Shown here one piece after another: positions 62,700-64,000 of a stretch of DNA of 64,000 nt (its first letter is position 1; each line of letters starts with the position of its first letter). The position numbers and the translations under genes were made by a program. The notes under the pieces are model-generated. The model had not been told where the DNA came from and did not search any database. It worked only from the letters and a program-made list of their open reading frames with translations. Origin of the DNA: Paenibacillus sp. FSL K6-1096 (lineage in GTDB: Bacteria; Bacillota; Bacilli; Paenibacillales; Paenibacillaceae); contig NZ_CP150274.1 of NCBI RefSeq assembly GCF_037977055.1, positions 2,480,001-2,544,000 of the forward strand, read 5' to 3'.

Positions 62700-64000
62700 C
62701 TACCGTATGAAGGACTGATTACAGCGCAGCCGGACATTTCCGCCCTCTGCATAAAAGGTGAGGCCGGAGCAGACTTCTGCCGGGAAGACCAGACTGGTAA
62801 TGGATGCCTCACCATCATTGGCGAAGACCTCCACCGAGCAGGCATCGGCCAGGATGGTCAGGCTCCTCAGGCTGCCGATCCCTTCGGTGCATTGGGGCGC
62901 AGAGAACATTTCCGCGAAGCCGGTCTCGCCGGAGTGATCCCGGCGCAGCGTTAGCGTTCCCTCCGCAGCAGTGTAGACCAGCTCTGTATATTCATCGGCG
63001 GTATGATGAAGAATAAGACCGAATTCGTCTGCGTCACTTTGCTCCAGCTTAAGCTCCAGCTTCAGCGCTGCGGTATTGCCGCTGTCAATCCTCCGCCGCT
63101 TGCCCGGTTCCAGCAGCAGCTCCGGCAACGCCGCTGACTCTGCGGCGAAGTAACGGTCCAGCTCCGCTACCGGCTGCTGGCGCACCAGGGTGCGGCCCTC
63201 TGCCTCATACAGCGTTAATTCACGCGGAATGGTCATCGTGCCGCGCCAGCCCCGGCTGGGAATCTGATTGGCGTACCGCCAGTTGTTCATCCAGCCGATG
63301 TAGATCCGACGCCTGTCCGCTGCCGGAATATCCGAGAAGCTGACTCCGGCGTAGTTGTCTCTGCCGTAGTCCAGCCAGCGGATATCCTCATGCTCTGGTG
63401 TGAACACGGAGCCGTCGAACTCCCCAACGAAATATTGCGTCCGCGAGCCGTAATTCAGCCCGCTGTTATCGCCGATGCTGACCAGCAGCACCCATTTGGA
63501 TGCCCCGGTCCCTTCGACCGGAAGCTGGAACAGATCCGGGCATTCCCATACCGCTTCATGGGAGCCGGCCCCTTCGCCGAATTCACTCTCCAGGCTCCAC
63601 TCCCGCAGATTCAGCGAGGAGTAGAAGGTAATCGTCTGATCGGTAGCCAGTACCATGACCCATTTACCGTGCTCCTCAGACCAGAACACCTTCGGGTCCC
63701 GGAAGTCCGCCTTCTCCGCATGGGATAGGACCGGATTGCCCTCATATTTACTCCAGGTCCGGCCGTTATCATGGCTGTAGGCCAGGCTCTGTCTCTGCAC
63801 GGCAGGCGACGTTGCCGCCGGCTCCAGATGGCTGGTATAGACCGCCACCATACCGGTCTTATCCGGAAAGAAGCCGCTTGTATTGTTCCAGTCAACGACC
63901 GCACTCCCTGAAAAAACTGTGCCGTGTTCGTCCGGATACAGCGCAATGTCCAGCTCCTCCCAGGTGATCAGGTCCTTGCTGACCGCATGGCCCCAGTGCA
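62700..64000 (-). CDS. GH32 sucrose/fructan hydrolase (partial, start beyond right edge)
   Basis: The open frame runs from the right edge to a TAG at 62700-62702, about 433 residues; the N-terminal catalytic Asp motif (WMNDPNG) lies outside. Visible are HWGHAVSKDLITWEELDIAL, FSGSA, the FRDPKVFW stabiliser motif and WECPDLF with the acid/base Glu, then a C-terminal beta-sandwich. It hydrolyses sucrose, levan or inulin type bonds. An ATG at 63851 inside the frame is not the real start, because family motifs lie before it. Confidence 0.92.
   Translation of the reverse strand, partial: HWGHAVSKDLITWEELDIALYPDEHGTVFSGSAVVDWNNTSGFFPDKTGMVAVYTSHLEPAATSPAVQRQSLAYSHDNGRTWSKYEGNPVLSHAEKADFRDPKVFWSEEHGKWVMVLATDQTITFYSSLNLREWSLESEFGEGAGSHEAVWECPDLFQLPVEGTGASKWVLLVSIGDNSGLNYGSRTQYFVGEFDGSVFTPEHEDIRWLDYGRDNYAGVSFSDIPAADRRRIYIGWMNNWRYANQIPSRGWRGTMTIPRELTLYEAEGRTLVRQQPVAELDRYFAAESAALPELLLEPGKRRRIDSGNTAALKLELKLEQSDADEFGLILHHTADEYTELVYTAAEGTLTLRRDHSGETGFAEMFSAPQCTEGIGSLRSLTILADACSVEVFANDGEASITSLVFPAEVCSGLTFYAEGGNVRLRCNQSFIR

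Overview
The window looks like chromosome from a Paenibacillus or a close relative, a spore-forming, plant- or soil-associated Firmicute. This rests on the moderately high GC content, strong AGGAGG-type ribosome binding sites, a YunB sporulation gene, the carbohydrate transporter and YesM/YesN-type regulator pairs typical of that genus, an SLH-anchored glucanase, and an RRNPP-type regulator with its own peptide gene. No rRNA or tRNA gene was found. Everything here was read by eye; family names come from recalled motifs, not from searches.

Layout, left to right. 1-9080: a partial alpha/beta hydrolase, two paralogous small beta-rich proteins, a Thr-rich protein built from about 11.7 tandem 27-residue repeats, and three consecutive glycosyltransferase-TPR proteins; this reads as a surface (perhaps spore-surface) glycoprotein locus. 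9144-10670: an AT-rich, decayed toxin-immunity patch. 10740-20749: an arabinose-polysaccharide utilisation locus (GH43, GH127, ABC importer, sensor kinase, AraC-type response regulator). 20959-28032: a phosphotransferase, yunB, a VTT/DedA-like membrane protein, and the opuA glycine betaine importer with a divergent GbsR-type repressor. 28234-34659: a 1709-residue SLH-GH16-CBM protein and a divergent LacI-type regulator. 34864-37807: a FabH gene with a clear FapR operator, divergent from a TetR-flavoprotein operon. 38199-44261: a pectin locus (GH28, GH105, LplA/LplB/YtcP-type importer).

44262-54500 is an accessory stretch, mostly AT-rich. It holds structured non-coding DNA, gene tails, an IS1380-type remnant, an IS30 remnant, a His- and Cys-containing secreted protein of unknown function, CopG and DUF6809-like genes, an RRNPP receptor-peptide pair, and an MFS exporter with a divergent TipA-like MerR regulator. 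54697-64000 returns to ordinary chromosome: a GNAT gene, a small protein, a frameshifted LplA-type binding protein beside an intact membrane-bound AraC regulator, a DUF3153-like lipoprotein, a KimA-type potassium transporter, and a partial GH32 gene.

The most unexpected feature is a dispersed intergenic element made of four 13-bp TGYA-N5-TRCA motifs whose starts are spaced exactly 51, 62 and 51 bp. It occurs twice in tandem at 11677-12123 and once at 37877-38053, and a related 51/52/51 version lies at 44813-44979. The sequences between the motifs look different, yet the spacing is kept to the base and the two central spacings differ by about one helical turn.
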